Positions 14,255-23,442 of a stretch of 29,561 nt of DNA are shown here, in pieces. The DNA is from JBHHZJ01 sp046758005 (GTDB lineage Bacteria > Pseudomonadota > Alphaproteobacteria > Kiloniellales > J153). Within the stretch, counting starts at the first letter, position 1. The number at the start of each line of letters is the position of its first letter. The DNA lies in contig JBHHZJ010000038.1 of the NCBI GenBank assembly GCA_046758005.1, positions 1 through 29,561 on the forward strand. The letters are read 5' to 3'. The position numbers and the translations under genes are program-made. The notes under the pieces were generated by a model. That model was not told the DNA's origin. It saw nothing but the letters and a program-made list of their open reading frames with translations, and ran no database searches.

Positions 14255-15772
14255 ATGGATCGCAGCCCGCAGTCGATTGTCTCGACCCTCCATAACGACG
14301 ATTCCTACCGCCAGCCGCCGGTCAACTACGAGGCCGAACAGGCACTGCTCGGGGCGATCCTTGCCAACAACCGGGCGTTCGAGAAGGTGGCCGACTTCCT
14401 GCGCCCCGAGCACTTCGCCGACGAGGTCCACGGGCGAATCTTCGAGGCCTGCGGCAAGCTGATCGAGCGAGGCCAGATCGCCAACGCGGTCACGCTGAAG
14501 AACCTGTTCGAGCAGGACGACGCGCTGACCGATGTCGGCGGCGCCCGCTACCTGGCGGACCTGCAAGAGAACTACGTCACCATCATCAATGCCGCCCACT
14601 ACGGCCGCACCATCCACGACCTCCATCTTCGGCGCGAGCTGATCGCCATCGGCGAGGACGTGGTCAACGAGGCGTTCAAGCCGGACCTCGAGGTGAGCGC
14701 GACCGACCAGATAGAGACCGCCGAGCAAAGGCTCTACGCCCTCGCCGAAACCGGACGCACCGAGGGCGACCTGAGGCCATTCAAATTCGCCGCCATCGAA
14801 TCGATCAACATGGCCGAAGCCGCGCTCAAGCGCGACAGCCACGTAGCCGGCGTTCCGACCAGCTTCAAGGAGCTGGACCGGCTGCTGGGCGGGCTGCACC
14901 GGTCGGACCTCATCATCCTGGCCGGCCGCCCCTCGATGGGAAAGACTTCGCTGGCGACCAACATCGCCTACAACGCCGCCTCGTCGCGCCGCACGGAGAC
15001 GGGCCCGGACGGCACGCCGGTCGAGGTGCGCGAGGTTGTCGCCTTCTTCTCGCTGGAGATGTCGGCCGAGCAGCTCGCCACGCGCATCATCTCGGAGCAG
15101 GCCCACGTGCGCTCCGATGCCATACGCCGGGGCGAAATCCGGGACGACGAGTTCGACCGCATCTTCGAAACGAGCCGCCACCTGCACACCTTGCCCCTGT
15201 TCATCGACGATACGCCGGCGCTCACGGTCCCGGCGCTGCGCACCCGGGCCCGGCGCCTCAAGCGCCAACAGGGCCTGAGCCTGATCGTGGTCGACTATCT
15301 GCAGCTCATGCAGGGCCCGCCCGGCTTGCGCAACGAGAACCGGGTGCAGGAGGTCTCGGAGATCACCCGAGGCCTCAAGGCGGTGGCCAAGGAGATCGAC
15401 GTGCCCGTGCTCGCGCTCTCGCAGCTTTCGCGCCAGCCGGAGCAGCGCGACGACAAGCGCCCGCAACTCGCGGATCTGCGCGAGTCGGGCTCGATCGAGC
15501 AGGATGCCGACGTCGTCATGTTCCTGTACCGCGAGGAGTACTACCTCGCCCGCGAGCGGCCGAGCCGGCGCGGCAACGAGACGGCGGAGAAGTTCAACGA
15601 ACGCCTGGCCAACTACGAAGGGCGCCTGGACAACGCGCGCCACGTCGCGGAGGTCATCATCGCCAAGCAGCGCCACGGTCCGATCGGCACCATCGAGCTT
15701 CACTTCAGCGGCGAGTTCACGCAGTTCAACGACCTCGTGCGCAACGACCACCTGCCCGATGTCCCGTCCTGA
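14255..15772 (+). CDS. dnaB: Replicative DNA helicase DnaB
   Basis: 505 aa. The hexameric 5'-3' helicase that opens the replication fork and recruits primase. The N-terminal domain (about 22-130) begins PPVNYEAEQALLGAIL. The RecA-like motor has Walker A GRPSMGKT (224-231), the SLEMSAEQLATRI helix, the catalytic strand LIVVDYLQLM (343-352), and the C-terminal LSQLSRQPEQRDDKRP and DLRESGSIEQDADVVMF motifs. No intein is present. Residues 243-260 carry a short insertion (ETGPDGTPVEVRE) of the kind seen in alphaproteobacteria. The stop overlaps the start of alr by 14 bases. Confidence 0.97.
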   Translation: MDRSPQSIVSTLHNDDSYRQPPVNYEAEQALLGAILANNRAFEKVADFLRPEHFADEVHGRIFEACGKLIERGQIANAVTLKNLFEQDDALTDVGGARYLADLQENYVTIINAAHYGRTIHDLHLRRELIAIGEDVVNEAFKPDLEVSATDQIETAEQRLYALAETGRTEGDLRPFKFAAIESINMAEAALKRDSHVAGVPTSFKELDRLLGGLHRSDLIILAGRPSMGKTSLATNIAYNAASSRRTETGPDGTPVEVREVVAFFSLEMSAEQLATRIISEQAHVRSDAIRRGEIRDDEFDRIFETSRHLHTLPLFIDDTPALTVPALRTRARRLKRQQGLSLIVVDYLQLMQGPPGLRNENRVQEVSEITRGLKAVAKEIDVPVLALSQLSRQPEQRDDKRPQLADLRESGSIEQDADVVMFLYREEYYLARERPSRRGNETAEKFNERLANYEGRLDNARHVAEVIIAKQRHGPIGTIELHFSGEFTQFNDLVRNDHLPDVPS

Positions 15773-16901
15773 GACTCCCGGGGACGCAGGCCCGGCGGCG
15801 GCGCGCGCCGGCGCCATACTGACCGTCGACCTGGACGCCGTCCGGGCCAACTACGGGCGCCTGCGCCGGGAGTTGGGCCCGGTCCCCTGCGCCGCGGTGG
15901 TCAAGGCCAACGCCTACGGCCTCGGTCTGGCGCGCGTCGCGCCGGCCTTGGCCCGCGCCGGGGCGACGACCTATTTTGTGGCGCTGCTGGACGAGGCGAT
16001 CGCGCTGCGCGAGGTCTTCGCCGAAGCGTGTCCCGAGGCCGAGATCTTCGTCCTGAACGGCGCTGCGGCCGGGCCGCCCGAAGACTTTCTCGCCCACGAC
16101 GTGCGCCCGGTCCTGAACAGCCTGGGCGAGCTCGACGCCTGGCGCCACGCCGCCGCCGCGGCCGGGCGCGCACTGCCAGCGGCGCTCCATGTGGACACGG
16201 GGATGAGCCGGCTCGGCTTGGCGCGTGAGGAGCTCGAGACACTGGCCGGCGATCACGGCCGCCTGGCCGGGATCGAGCTGCGCACCGTGATCAGCCACCT
16301 GGCCTGCGCCGAGGAGCCGGACCATCCGTTGAACGCGCGGCAACTGGCGGCGTTCCACGCGGCCCGCGCCCGCCTACCCGCCGCGCCGGCGAGCTTCGCC
16401 AATTCCTCCGGCATCTTCCTCGGCTCCGCGTACCACTTCGATCTCGCGCGCCCGGGGGCGGCGCTCTACGGCGTCAACCCGACCCCGGGGCGGCCGAACC
16501 CGATGCGGCAAGTGGTTCGCCTGCAAGGCAGAATCCTGCAGGTGCGCGAGATTGACGCTCCTCAGACCGTTGGCTATGGTGCGACGCATCGTGTTCCCGG
16601 GCGCACCCGAGTCGCCACCGTTGCGGTCGGCTACGCCGACGGTTACCTGAGGTCGCTCTCGAACCGGGGCAGCGCATGGATCGGCGACCAGCGGGTTTCT
16701 GTGATAGGACGGGTTTCGATGGATTTGATCACTCTCGACGTGACCGCCGCGTCGCGCGAGGCGGTCCACCCGGGCGGCTTGGTGGACCTGATCGGTCCGC
16801 GCCAGGGGGTCGACGACCTGGCCGCGGCGGCCGGCACCATCGGCTACGAGATTCTCACCGCCCTCGGCGCGCGCTATCACAGGGTCTACCGAGGTGACTG
16901 A
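15759..16901 (+). CDS. alr: Alanine racemase
   Basis: 380 aa. Makes D-alanine for peptidoglycan using pyridoxal phosphate. Lys49 in AAVVKANAYGLG binds the cofactor, the barrel carries HVDTGMSRLG (144-153) and FANSSGIF (213-220), and LARPGAALYGVNP is the phosphate-side motif. In the C-terminal domain VGYGATH (271-277) holds the likely catalytic Tyr273, followed by VAVGYADGYLR and GRVSMDLITLD. ATG 15759 lies inside dnaB and is the family-like start, giving a 14-base overlap and likely coupling. In the same cluster are the Mla genes, also acting on the envelope. Confidence 0.95.
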   Translation: MSRPETPGDAGPAAARAGAILTVDLDAVRANYGRLRRELGPVPCAAVVKANAYGLGLARVAPALARAGATTYFVALLDEAIALREVFAEACPEAEIFVLNGAAAGPPEDFLAHDVRPVLNSLGELDAWRHAAAAAGRALPAALHVDTGMSRLGLAREELETLAGDHGRLAGIELRTVISHLACAEEPDHPLNARQLAAFHAARARLPAAPASFANSSGIFLGSAYHFDLARPGAALYGVNPTPGRPNPMRQVVRLQGRILQVREIDAPQTVGYGATHRVPGRTRVATVAVGYADGYLRSLSNRGSAWIGDQRVSVIGRVSMDLITLDVTAASREAVHPGGLVDLIGPRQGVDDLAAAAGTIGYEILTALGARYHRVYRGD

Positions 16902-16913
16902 CGGAGGCTCGAC

Positions 16914-17687
16914 ATGCCGATCCTGCAGCCCATCGGGCGCACGTTCCTGATATTTCTCGAGGCGGCCGGACGGCTGGTCCTGTTCGCGCTGACCGGGCTG
17001 TCGCACTGCCTCCGGCCCCCGCTCTACCTGCGCCTGATTGGCCGGCAGATGATCGAGATCGGCTACTACTCCTTGCCGGTCGTGGGCTTGACCGCGATTT
17101 TCACCGGCATGGTGCTCGCGTTGCAGAGCTACACCGGGTTCGCCCGCTTCGCCGCGGAGAGCGCGATCCCGAACGTGGTCGTCGTCTCGATCACCCGCGA
17201 ACTGGGCCCGGTGCTGGCCGGGCTGATGGTGGCCGGGCGCGTCGGCGCCGCCATGGCCGCGGAGATCGGCACCATGCGGGTGACCGAGCAGATCGACGCC
17301 CTCGACACCCTGGCGACCAACCCGTTCAAGTACCTGGTGGCGCCGCGCCTGATCGCCGGCCTGACGATGCTGCCCCTGCTGGTCCTGATCGCCGATGTGA
17401 TCGGCGTCTTCGGCGGCTACGTGGTGTCGATCTACAAGCTCGGCTTCAACCCGACGACGTACCTCAAGAACACGATCGACTTCATGGAGGCCGAGGACGT
17501 GATCTCCGGCCTGGTCAAGGCCTCGGTCTTCGGCTTCCTGATCACGCTCATGGGCTGCTACCACGGCTACCATTCCAAGGGCGGGGCGCAGGGTGTCGGC
17601 GCGGCGACCACCAACGCGGTGGTCTCGGCCTCGATCCTGATCCTGTCGTTCAATTACTTCATCACCGAGATGTTCTTCGCCCGATGA
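16914..17687 (+). CDS. mlaE: MlaE-family ABC transporter permease
   Basis: 257 aa. The inner-membrane subunit of the Mla phospholipid transporter. About five to six hydrophobic segments are visible: 51-72, 87-105 (weaker), 145-175, 195-215 and 235-252. The signature region reads ITRELGPVLAGLMVAGRVGAAMAAEIGTM (split across 100-128), followed by VTEQIDALDTLATNPFKYLVAPR, both diagnostic of MlaE/TrgA-type permeases. GGAGG precedes the ATG. It overlaps the ATPase gene by 4 bases (ATGA). MlaD, the usual third gene, is not found downstream. Confidence 0.94.
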   Translation: MPILQPIGRTFLIFLEAAGRLVLFALTGLSHCLRPPLYLRLIGRQMIEIGYYSLPVVGLTAIFTGMVLALQSYTGFARFAAESAIPNVVVVSITRELGPVLAGLMVAGRVGAAMAAEIGTMRVTEQIDALDTLATNPFKYLVAPRLIAGLTMLPLLVLIADVIGVFGGYVVSIYKLGFNPTTYLKNTIDFMEAEDVISGLVKASVFGFLITLMGCYHGYHSKGGAQGVGAATTNAVVSASILILSFNYFITEMFFAR

Positions 17688-18487
17688 CCACCCCGCCCGC
17701 CGCCCCATCCGCCGCCGGGGTTCCCAAGATTCAAATCCGCGACCTGCACAAGTCATTCGGCGAGAAGGTGGTCCTCGACGGGCTCGACCTCGACGTGGGC
17801 GTCGGCGAGTCGGTAGTCGTGATCGGCGGCTCGGGCACGGGCAAGTCGGTTCTGCTCAAGTGCATCCTCGGCCTGCTGACCCCGGAATCGGGCAGTATCA
17901 GGGTCGACGGCGAGGAGGTCGTCGGCCTGACCGAGCGCGAGCGCGACCGGATGCTGCGCAAGTTCGGCATGCTGTTCCAGAACGCCGCCCTATTCGACTC
18001 CCTGCCGGTGTGGGAGAACGTCGCCTTCGGCCTGATCCAGGGCGAGGGCATGGAGCGCACGGCGGCCAAGACGATCGCGCTCCAAAAGCTGGCTGCGGTC
18101 GGCCTGGGCCCCGAGGTCGCCGAGCTGTGGCCGGCCGAGCTGTCGGGCGGCATGCGCAAGCGCGTGGGTCTGGCACGCGCGATCGCGACCGAGCCCGAGA
18201 TCATTTTCTTCGACGAGCCGACCACGGGCCTCGACCCGATCATGGGCGACGTGATCAACGACCTGATCGTCAAGTGCGTGCGCGAGCTGGGCGCGACCGC
18301 GCTGTCGATCACCCACGATATCGCGAGCGCGCGCAAGATCGCGGACCGCATCGCCATGCTGTACGGCGGCAGGATCATCTGGGCCGGGCCGGTCGTCGAG
18401 ATCGACGGCTCGGACAACCCCTACGTGGACCAGTTCATCCACGGCCGCGCCGAAGGGCCGATCCAGATGGAGATCCGGGAACTCTAG
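17684..18487 (+). CDS. mlaF: MlaF-family ABC transporter ATP-binding protein
   Basis: 267 aa. Cytoplasmic ATPase that drives the MlaE permease. Walker A is GGSGTGKS (48-55), the Q-loop LFQNAALF lies at 97-104, the signature LSGGM at 153-157 and Walker B IIFFDE at 173-178, with the D-loop TTGLDP and switch His in SITHD after it. The sequence LFDSLPVWENVAF after the Q-loop and the MRKRVGLARAIA helix are typical of the MlaF/Ttg2A group. An Ala/Pro-rich start (1-14) precedes the domain. It ends the dnaB-alr-mlaE-mlaF run, with radA beginning 75 bases later. Confidence 0.94.
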   Translation: MTTPPAAPSAAGVPKIQIRDLHKSFGEKVVLDGLDLDVGVGESVVVIGGSGTGKSVLLKCILGLLTPESGSIRVDGEEVVGLTERERDRMLRKFGMLFQNAALFDSLPVWENVAFGLIQGEGMERTAAKTIALQKLAAVGLGPEVAELWPAELSGGMRKRVGLARAIATEPEIIFFDEPTTGLDPIMGDVINDLIVKCVRELGATALSITHDIASARKIADRIAMLYGGRIIWAGPVVEIDGSDNPYVDQFIHGRAEGPIQMEIREL

Positions 18488-18494
18488 CACACGC

Positions 18495-18523
18495 TTGGTC
18501 CGGCGGATGCGCGTGCGTAGGAT
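18495..18523 (+). promoter_or_regulatory. Possible promoter of radA
   Basis: TTGGTC (18495-18500), 17 bases, TAGGAT (18518-18523), in the 75-base gap between mlaF and radA. It is a moderate match, predicting a transcript start near 18530. AAGGAG (18544-18549) would be the ribosome binding site, slightly far from the GTG. Confidence 0.45.
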
Positions 18524-18562
18524 GCGGGACGGGTCAGGCCCGCAAGGAGTCCCATCTTAACC

Positions 18563-20008
18563 GTGGCGAAGACCCAGTTCCGTTACGTGTGCCAGGCCTG
18601 CGGCGCGGCGAGCGCGCGCTGGAGCGGCCGCTGCGACGCCTGCGGCGAATGGAACACGATCGTCGAGGAGGCGCCGCGCGAAGCCGTGCCCGGGGGGCTC
18701 GCCCGTGCCGGCGGGCGCCGGGCCGGACGGCTCGAGTTCGTCGGGCTGGAGGGCACGGCCGGGCGCGAGCCGCGTCGCGCCACGGGCCTGGCCGAGTTCG
18801 ATCGGGTCTGCGGCGGCGGCTTGGTCCCGGGTTCGGCGGTGCTGATCGGCGGCGATCCCGGGGTCGGTAAATCGACCCTGCTGCTCCAGGTCGCGGCGGC
18901 CTCGAGCGCCGCGGCGCCCTGCGCCTACATCTCGGGCGAGGAGGCGGTCGAGCAGCTGCGCCTGCGCGCCCGGCGCCTGGGCCTCGCGCCCGCACGGGTG
19001 CTGCTCGCAGCCGCGACCTCGGTGCGCGACATCGCCGCCGGCCTCGACGTCGCCGATCCGCCCGGGGCCGTGGTCGTCGATTCGATCCAGACCATGTACG
19101 TCGACAGTCTCGATTCCGCGCCGGGCACCGTGTCGCAAGTCCGGGCCAGCGCCCAGGAGCTGATCCGGCTGGCCAAGCGGCGCGGTTTCGCCCTCCTGCT
19201 GGTCGGCCACGTCACGAAGGACGGCCAACTCGCCGGGCCCAAGGTGCTGGAGCACATGGTCGACACGGTGCTCACCCTCGAGGGCGAGCGCGGCCACCCG
19301 TTCCGCATCCTGCGTGCGAGCAAGAACCGCTTCGGCCCGGCCGACGAGATCGGCGTGTTCGAGATGACCGACCAGGGCATGGTCGAGGTCGAAAACCCCT
19401 CGGCCCTGTTCCTGGCCGAGCGGCGCGGCAACGTCGCGGGTACCGCCGTCTTCGCCGGGATCGAGGGCACCCGGCCGGTGCTGGTCGAGGTCCAGGCCCT
19501 GGTCTCGCCCTCGCCGCTGGCCACTCCGCGCCGGGCCGTGGTCGGCTGGGACACCGGACGCCTGGCCATGGTGCTGGCGGTGCTGGAGGCGCGCTGCGGG
19601 CTGGCATTCCTCGGCAAGGAGGTCTATCTAAACGTTGCGGGCGGCCTGCGCATCGGGGAACCGGCGGCCGACCTGGCGGTCGCCGCGGCGCTGATCTCGG
19701 CGGCCTGCGATCAGCCGGTCCCGCCCGAGACCGTGGTGTTCGGGGAGATCGGCCTGTCCGGCGAGGTGCGCGCGGTCGCACGCAGCGACGCGCGCTTGAA
19801 GGAGGCGGCGAAACTGGGATTCTGCCGGGCGCTCGTGCCCCCGCGGCGGGCCAAACCCGGCGACAGTCGGGGGCGCGGGCAAGTGGTCGGATTGGAGATG
19901 CAGGAGATCGTCCACCTGCAGGACCTGGTGGCCCTGTTCGCCCCCGGGACCCTGAGCCGGATCAGCCGGCGAACGGCCGGCCCGATGGCCGGTGGCGCCG
20001 GCTCGTAG
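18563..20008 (+). CDS. radA: DNA repair protein RadA (Sms)
   Basis: 481 aa. RecA-like helicase that helps process recombination intermediates and branch migration. The N-terminal zinc ribbon has Cys10, Cys13, Cys24 and Cys27 (CQAC, CDAC). Walker A GDPGVGKST covers 97-105, Walker B VVVDSIQTMY follows, and the RadA-specific KNRFG is at 254-258. Residues from about 290 form the inactive Lon-protease-like domain (YLNVAGGLRIGEPAADLAVAAAL, split, then FGEIGLSGEVRAV). It starts with GTG at 18563, which keeps the standard MAKTQFRYVC opening. cvpA follows after 18 bases. Confidence 0.96.
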   Translation: MAKTQFRYVCQACGAASARWSGRCDACGEWNTIVEEAPREAVPGGLARAGGRRAGRLEFVGLEGTAGREPRRATGLAEFDRVCGGGLVPGSAVLIGGDPGVGKSTLLLQVAAASSAAAPCAYISGEEAVEQLRLRARRLGLAPARVLLAAATSVRDIAAGLDVADPPGAVVVDSIQTMYVDSLDSAPGTVSQVRASAQELIRLAKRRGFALLLVGHVTKDGQLAGPKVLEHMVDTVLTLEGERGHPFRILRASKNRFGPADEIGVFEMTDQGMVEVENPSALFLAERRGNVAGTAVFAGIEGTRPVLVEVQALVSPSPLATPRRAVVGWDTGRLAMVLAVLEARCGLAFLGKEVYLNVAGGLRIGEPAADLAVAAALISAACDQPVPPETVVFGEIGLSGEVRAVARSDARLKEAAKLGFCRALVPPRRAKPGDSRGRGQVVGLEMQEIVHLQDLVALFAPGTLSRISRRTAGPMAGGAGS

Positions 20009-20026
20009 TATCCGGGGGCGGAAGGC

Positions 20027-20707
20027 ATGGAAAACCTGCCCGTCAACGTCACCGACGCCGCGATCGGCATGGTGATCGTCGTCTCCGGACTGTTCGCGTT
20101 CGTGCGCGGCCTCGTGCACGAGCTGCTCGCCATCATCTCCTGGGTCGGCGCGGCGTTCGCCACCCTGTACGGCTTTCCCTACGTGCAACCCACGGCGCGG
20201 GAGTGGATCACGGCCCCGCTGATCGCCGACATGGCCGCCGGGGTGGCGATCTTCCTGGTCGTGCTCATCGTGCTCTCGGTCATTACCCGCCTGCTCTGCC
20301 GCCGGGTGCGCGACAGCAGCCTGGGCCCGCTCGACCGCTCGCTGGGGCTGCTGTTTGGCCTCCTGCGCGGAGCGGTGCTGGTGTGCATCGCCTGGCTTCT
20401 GCTGGTCTGGGTCCTGCCGCGCGAGGACCATCCCGGATGGATCGCCGAGGCGCGCAGCCTGCCGCTGGTCGAACAAGGGGGCGCGGCTCTGGCGGCCCTG
20501 TTGCCGGAGCGGCTGCGCGGCGCGCCCGCCACGGCCTCGGGCGGCCGCGGGAAGGCCTCCTCCGACAGCTACAAGAGCCTGCTCAGCCCCATCACGAAAG
20601 GCGATGCGCCGGGCGACAAACCCGGCTATAGGGAGCCCGAGCGGGACGCGATGCAGCGCCTGATCGAGGCCGCGACGCAGCGCGACGCCAAGGGCCCGGA
20701 CAAATGA
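20027..20707 (+). CDS. cvpA: CvpA-family membrane protein
   Basis: 226 aa. CvpA proteins are inner-membrane proteins, named for a requirement in colicin V export and later tied to envelope stress tolerance; the molecular role is unclear. Four hydrophobic segments are visible, at about 10-26, 30-50, 66-90 and 105-130. Family features are the FVRGLVHELLAIISWVGA segment and LDRSLGLLFGLLRGAVLV. Residues 150-226 are a soluble, charged tail. It overlaps purF by 4 bases (ATGA); the cvpA-purF pair is widely conserved, for reasons not fully understood. Confidence 0.93.
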   Translation: MENLPVNVTDAAIGMVIVVSGLFAFVRGLVHELLAIISWVGAAFATLYGFPYVQPTAREWITAPLIADMAAGVAIFLVVLIVLSVITRLLCRRVRDSSLGPLDRSLGLLFGLLRGAVLVCIAWLLLVWVLPREDHPGWIAEARSLPLVEQGGAALAALLPERLRGAPATASGGRGKASSDSYKSLLSPITKGDAPGDKPGYREPERDAMQRLIEAATQRDAKGPDK

Positions 20708-22173
20708 TCACCACCCATCCCTTCGCTTTTCTCCCGGCCGGCGAGGACAAGCTGCGCGAGGAATGCGGCGTGTTCGGCATTTACGGTTACGCCGACGCCG
20801 CCGCGCATGCGGCGCTCGGCCTGCACGCCTTGCAGCACCGCGGCCAAGAGGCGGCGGGCATCGTCACCTTCGACGGCCGGCAGTTCCACGCCCACCGCGG
20901 CATGGGGCTGGTCGGCGACATCTTCGTCAGCGAGCGGGTCATGAGCCGCCTGGTCGGGCGCGCGTCTATCGGGCATGTGCGCTATTCCACGACCGGCGAG
21001 ACGGCGCTGCGCAACGTGCAGCCGCTGTTCGCCGACCTGCAATTCGGCGGCTTCGCGTTGGCGCACAACGGCAACCTGACCAACGCGCTGACCCTGCGCC
21101 GGCAACTGGTCGAGCGCGGCTCGCTGTTCCAGTCGACCTCGGACACAGAGGTGATCGTGCACCTCATGGCGACGTCCGAGCTCCACAGCGTCGTTGACCG
21201 CCTCACCGACGCCTTGCGCAGGGTCGAAGGCGCCTACTCGCTGGTCGCCTTGGCCGACTCCTGCGTGATCGGCGTGCGCGATCCCTTGGGCGTGCGGCCG
21301 CTCGTCATCGGGCGGCTCGGCGCGGCGCACATTGTGACTTCGGAGACCTGCGCGCTCGACATCATCGGCGCCGAGTTCGTGCGTGAGGTGGAGGCCGGCG
21401 AGATGGTGGTGCTCGACGACTCCGGCGTGCACAGCCTGCGCCCCTTCGCGCCCGCGCCGCGCCGATTCTGCATCTTCGAGTACATCTATTTCGCGCGCCC
21501 GGATTCCGTGCTCGAAGGCGCCAGCGTCTACCAGCGGCGCAAGCGCATCGGCGTCGAGTTGGCCCGGGAGAGCGGCGTGGCGGCCGACGTGGTCATCCCG
21601 GTGCCGGACTCGGGCGTGCCCGCGGCGATCGGCTACGCCGAGGCCTCCGGCACGCCGTTCGAGCTGGGCATCATCCGCAACCACTACGTGGGCCGGACCT
21701 TCATCGAGCCGGCACAGCAGATCCGCAACCTCGGGGTCAGGCTCAAGCACAACGCCAACCGCGCCAGCCTGGCCGGCAAGCGCGTCGTCCTGGTCGACGA
21801 CTCGATCGTGCGCGGCACGACCTCGATCAAGATCGTCGAGATGGTGCGCGCGGCCGGCGCCAAGGAGGTGCACCTGCGCATCGCGGCGCCGCCGACGGCG
21901 CACTCCTGCTTCTACGGCATCGACACGCCCGAGCCGGGCGAGTTGCTGGCCTCGAAGATGGACGTGGCCGCAATGGCCGAGCACATCGGCGCCGACAGCC
22001 TCGCCTTCGTCTCCGTGGACGCTCTTTACCGCGCGATGGGCGAGCCGGGCCGCGACCCGGAAAGCCCGCAGTTCTGCGACGCGTGCTTCACCGGCGAGTA
22101 TCCGACCCAGCTCACCGACCACGACGGCAAGGACGAGCCGGCCCAGCTCTCCCTGCTCGCCGAGCTGGCGTGA
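20704..22173 (+). CDS. purF: Amidophosphoribosyltransferase
   Basis: 489 aa. First committed step of purine synthesis: glutamine and PRPP give phosphoribosylamine. Cys21 (EECGVFGIYG) is the glutaminase nucleophile, so the first 20 residues are a propeptide to be removed. The PRPP-binding loop is VVLVDDSIVRGTT (361-373). Cys256 (RRFCIFEYIYF), Cys402 (HSCFYGID), Cys458 and Cys461 (CDACFTGEYP) match the four ligands of the iron-sulfur cluster in the Bacillus-type enzyme, so this belongs to the propeptide/Fe-S class and may be oxygen sensitive. It is co-transcribed with cvpA. Confidence 0.97.
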   Translation: MITTHPFAFLPAGEDKLREECGVFGIYGYADAAAHAALGLHALQHRGQEAAGIVTFDGRQFHAHRGMGLVGDIFVSERVMSRLVGRASIGHVRYSTTGETALRNVQPLFADLQFGGFALAHNGNLTNALTLRRQLVERGSLFQSTSDTEVIVHLMATSELHSVVDRLTDALRRVEGAYSLVALADSCVIGVRDPLGVRPLVIGRLGAAHIVTSETCALDIIGAEFVREVEAGEMVVLDDSGVHSLRPFAPAPRRFCIFEYIYFARPDSVLEGASVYQRRKRIGVELARESGVAADVVIPVPDSGVPAAIGYAEASGTPFELGIIRNHYVGRTFIEPAQQIRNLGVRLKHNANRASLAGKRVVLVDDSIVRGTTSIKIVEMVRAAGAKEVHLRIAAPPTAHSCFYGIDTPEPGELLASKMDVAAMAEHIGADSLAFVSVDALYRAMGEPGRDPESPQFCDACFTGEYPTQLTDHDGKDEPAQLSLLAELA

Positions 22174-22213
22174 GGCCGCGGGCCCGAGTCCCTCGAGGCC
22201 GGCGCTTCCGGTC

Positions 22214-22714
22214 ATGTTCAGCCGCCTTCTGAGCGCGTTCGCCGCCCTGGCCGGGGCCGTGTTGCTGTCGCAGTTCCCGGCGTTCTACGACCAGTACGTG
22301 CAGCGCCTCGGCGGGCGGCTGGATCAAGCGCGCATCGAGGTCGGGCGGATCGAAGGCGCGGCACGCGCGGAACGCATGACCGTCGGCCAGTACATCGACG
22401 CGTTCCTGACGAGCGAAACCTCGGCGCACCGCCGTCAGGGGCGCATCTTGGGCGAGCAGGTGGCCGACCTCGAACGCTTGCGCTCCGCGCTGGTCGCGCT
22501 CGCCCCGGCGCGCGCCGTGCAGCGTCCGGGCCGCTTCGCGCGCCACGCCGACGCGCAACTCGCGCGGGCCACGCTGGACAACTTCCGGCCGAGCGTGCCG
22601 CTCAGGCCCGAGGGCTTCGTCTACGCCTTCGCAGGATTCGTGGCCGGCCTTCTCGTGGCGCGGGGGGCGGAACGCGCGGCCTCGGCCGTGCGCCGGCGAA
22701 GGCGGCCGGCGTGA
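22214..22714 (+). CDS. DUF2937-type membrane protein
   Basis: 166 aa, no known function. A hydrophobic N-terminal segment (about 3-20, LLSAFAALAGAVLLSQFPAF) and a second near 137-153 (VYAFAGFVAGLLVARG) flank a charged helical region with YVQRLGGRLDQARIEVGRI. The order short TM, FYDQYVQRLGG, helix, C-terminal TM matches what I recall of the DUF2937 family, often found beside purF in alphaproteobacteria. An open frame extends far upstream inside purF in another register; ATG 22214 is the sensible start, 40 bases after the purF stop. It ends overlapping the next gene by 4 bases (GTGA). Confidence 0.75.
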   Translation: MFSRLLSAFAALAGAVLLSQFPAFYDQYVQRLGGRLDQARIEVGRIEGAARAERMTVGQYIDAFLTSETSAHRRQGRILGEQVADLERLRSALVALAPARAVQRPGRFARHADAQLARATLDNFRPSVPLRPEGFVYAFAGFVAGLLVARGAERAASAVRRRRRPA

Positions 22715-23442
22715 GCGACGCGGCGCGCCCGCACGGACGGCTCGCCGGGCGCATCGCGCTCGTCACCGGCGCCTCGCGCGGTATCGGCGCGGCCGTGGCC
22801 AAGCGCTTCGCGGCGGAGGGGGCGCATGTGGTGCTCGCCGCCCGCACCGTGGGCGGGCTCGAGGAGGTCGACGACGCGATCCGGCGGGCCGGCGGTCAGG
22901 CGGCCACCCTGGTGCCCCTCGACCTGCGCGACTTCGACGCGATCGACCGCCTCGGCGCCGCGCTGCACGAGCGCTTCGGGCGACTCGACGTCCTGGTCGG
23001 CAACGCAGGCGTGCTCGGCACGTTGTCCCCGGTCGGGCATATCTCGCCGGAGATCTGGGCCGAGGTCATGGATGTGAACCTGACCGCCAACTGGCGCCTG
23101 ATTCGCAGCCTGGACCTCTTGCTGCGCCAGTCCGACGCCGGTCGCGCGATCTTCGTCACCTCGGGCGCGGCGGCCCGGCCGCACGCCTACTGGGGCGCCT
23201 ATGCGGTCTCCAAGGCCGCGCTGGAGATGCTGGTCAAGGTTTACGCCGCCGAGCTTGCCAAGACCCGGGTCCGCGCCAACGTGATCGACCCCGGCGTCGT
23301 GCGCACCGGAATGCGCGCCGAGGCCTACCCGGGCGAGGACCCGATGACCCTGCCCGCGCCCGAGAAGATCACCGACGCCTTCGTCGCGCTCGCGGAGCCG
23401 GCGTGCACGAAAAACGGGGAGATCGTGAGGGCGCGAGCCTAG
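22711..23442 (+). CDS. SDR-family oxidoreductase
   Basis: 243 aa. Classical short-chain dehydrogenase: TGASRGIG (19-26), NAG in VGNAGVLG, catalytic Ser151, Tyr164 and Lys168 (YAVSK). It resembles the YciK-like SDRs of the purF neighbourhood; substrate unknown. It starts at GTG 22711, overlapping the DUF2937 gene by 4 bases, so both belong to the radA-cvpA-purF transcript. Its TAG stop is part of the CTAG (23439-23442) that opens repeat copy 2. The sequence ends soon after the expected C-terminal region (EKITDAFVALAEP), so the last residues may have been set by the repeat. Confidence 0.88.
   Translation: MSDAARPHGRLAGRIALVTGASRGIGAAVAKRFAAEGAHVVLAARTVGGLEEVDDAIRRAGGQAATLVPLDLRDFDAIDRLGAALHERFGRLDVLVGNAGVLGTLSPVGHISPEIWAEVMDVNLTANWRLIRSLDLLLRQSDAGRAIFVTSGAAARPHAYWGAYAVSKAALEMLVKVYAAELAKTRVRANVIDPGVVRTGMRAEAYPGEDPMTLPAPEKITDAFVALAEPACTKNGEIVRARA

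Noticed and set aside
14201..15850. 549-aa minus-strand frame over dnaB
   Set aside because: It is a shadow of dnaB, which has full helicase motifs on the plus strand.
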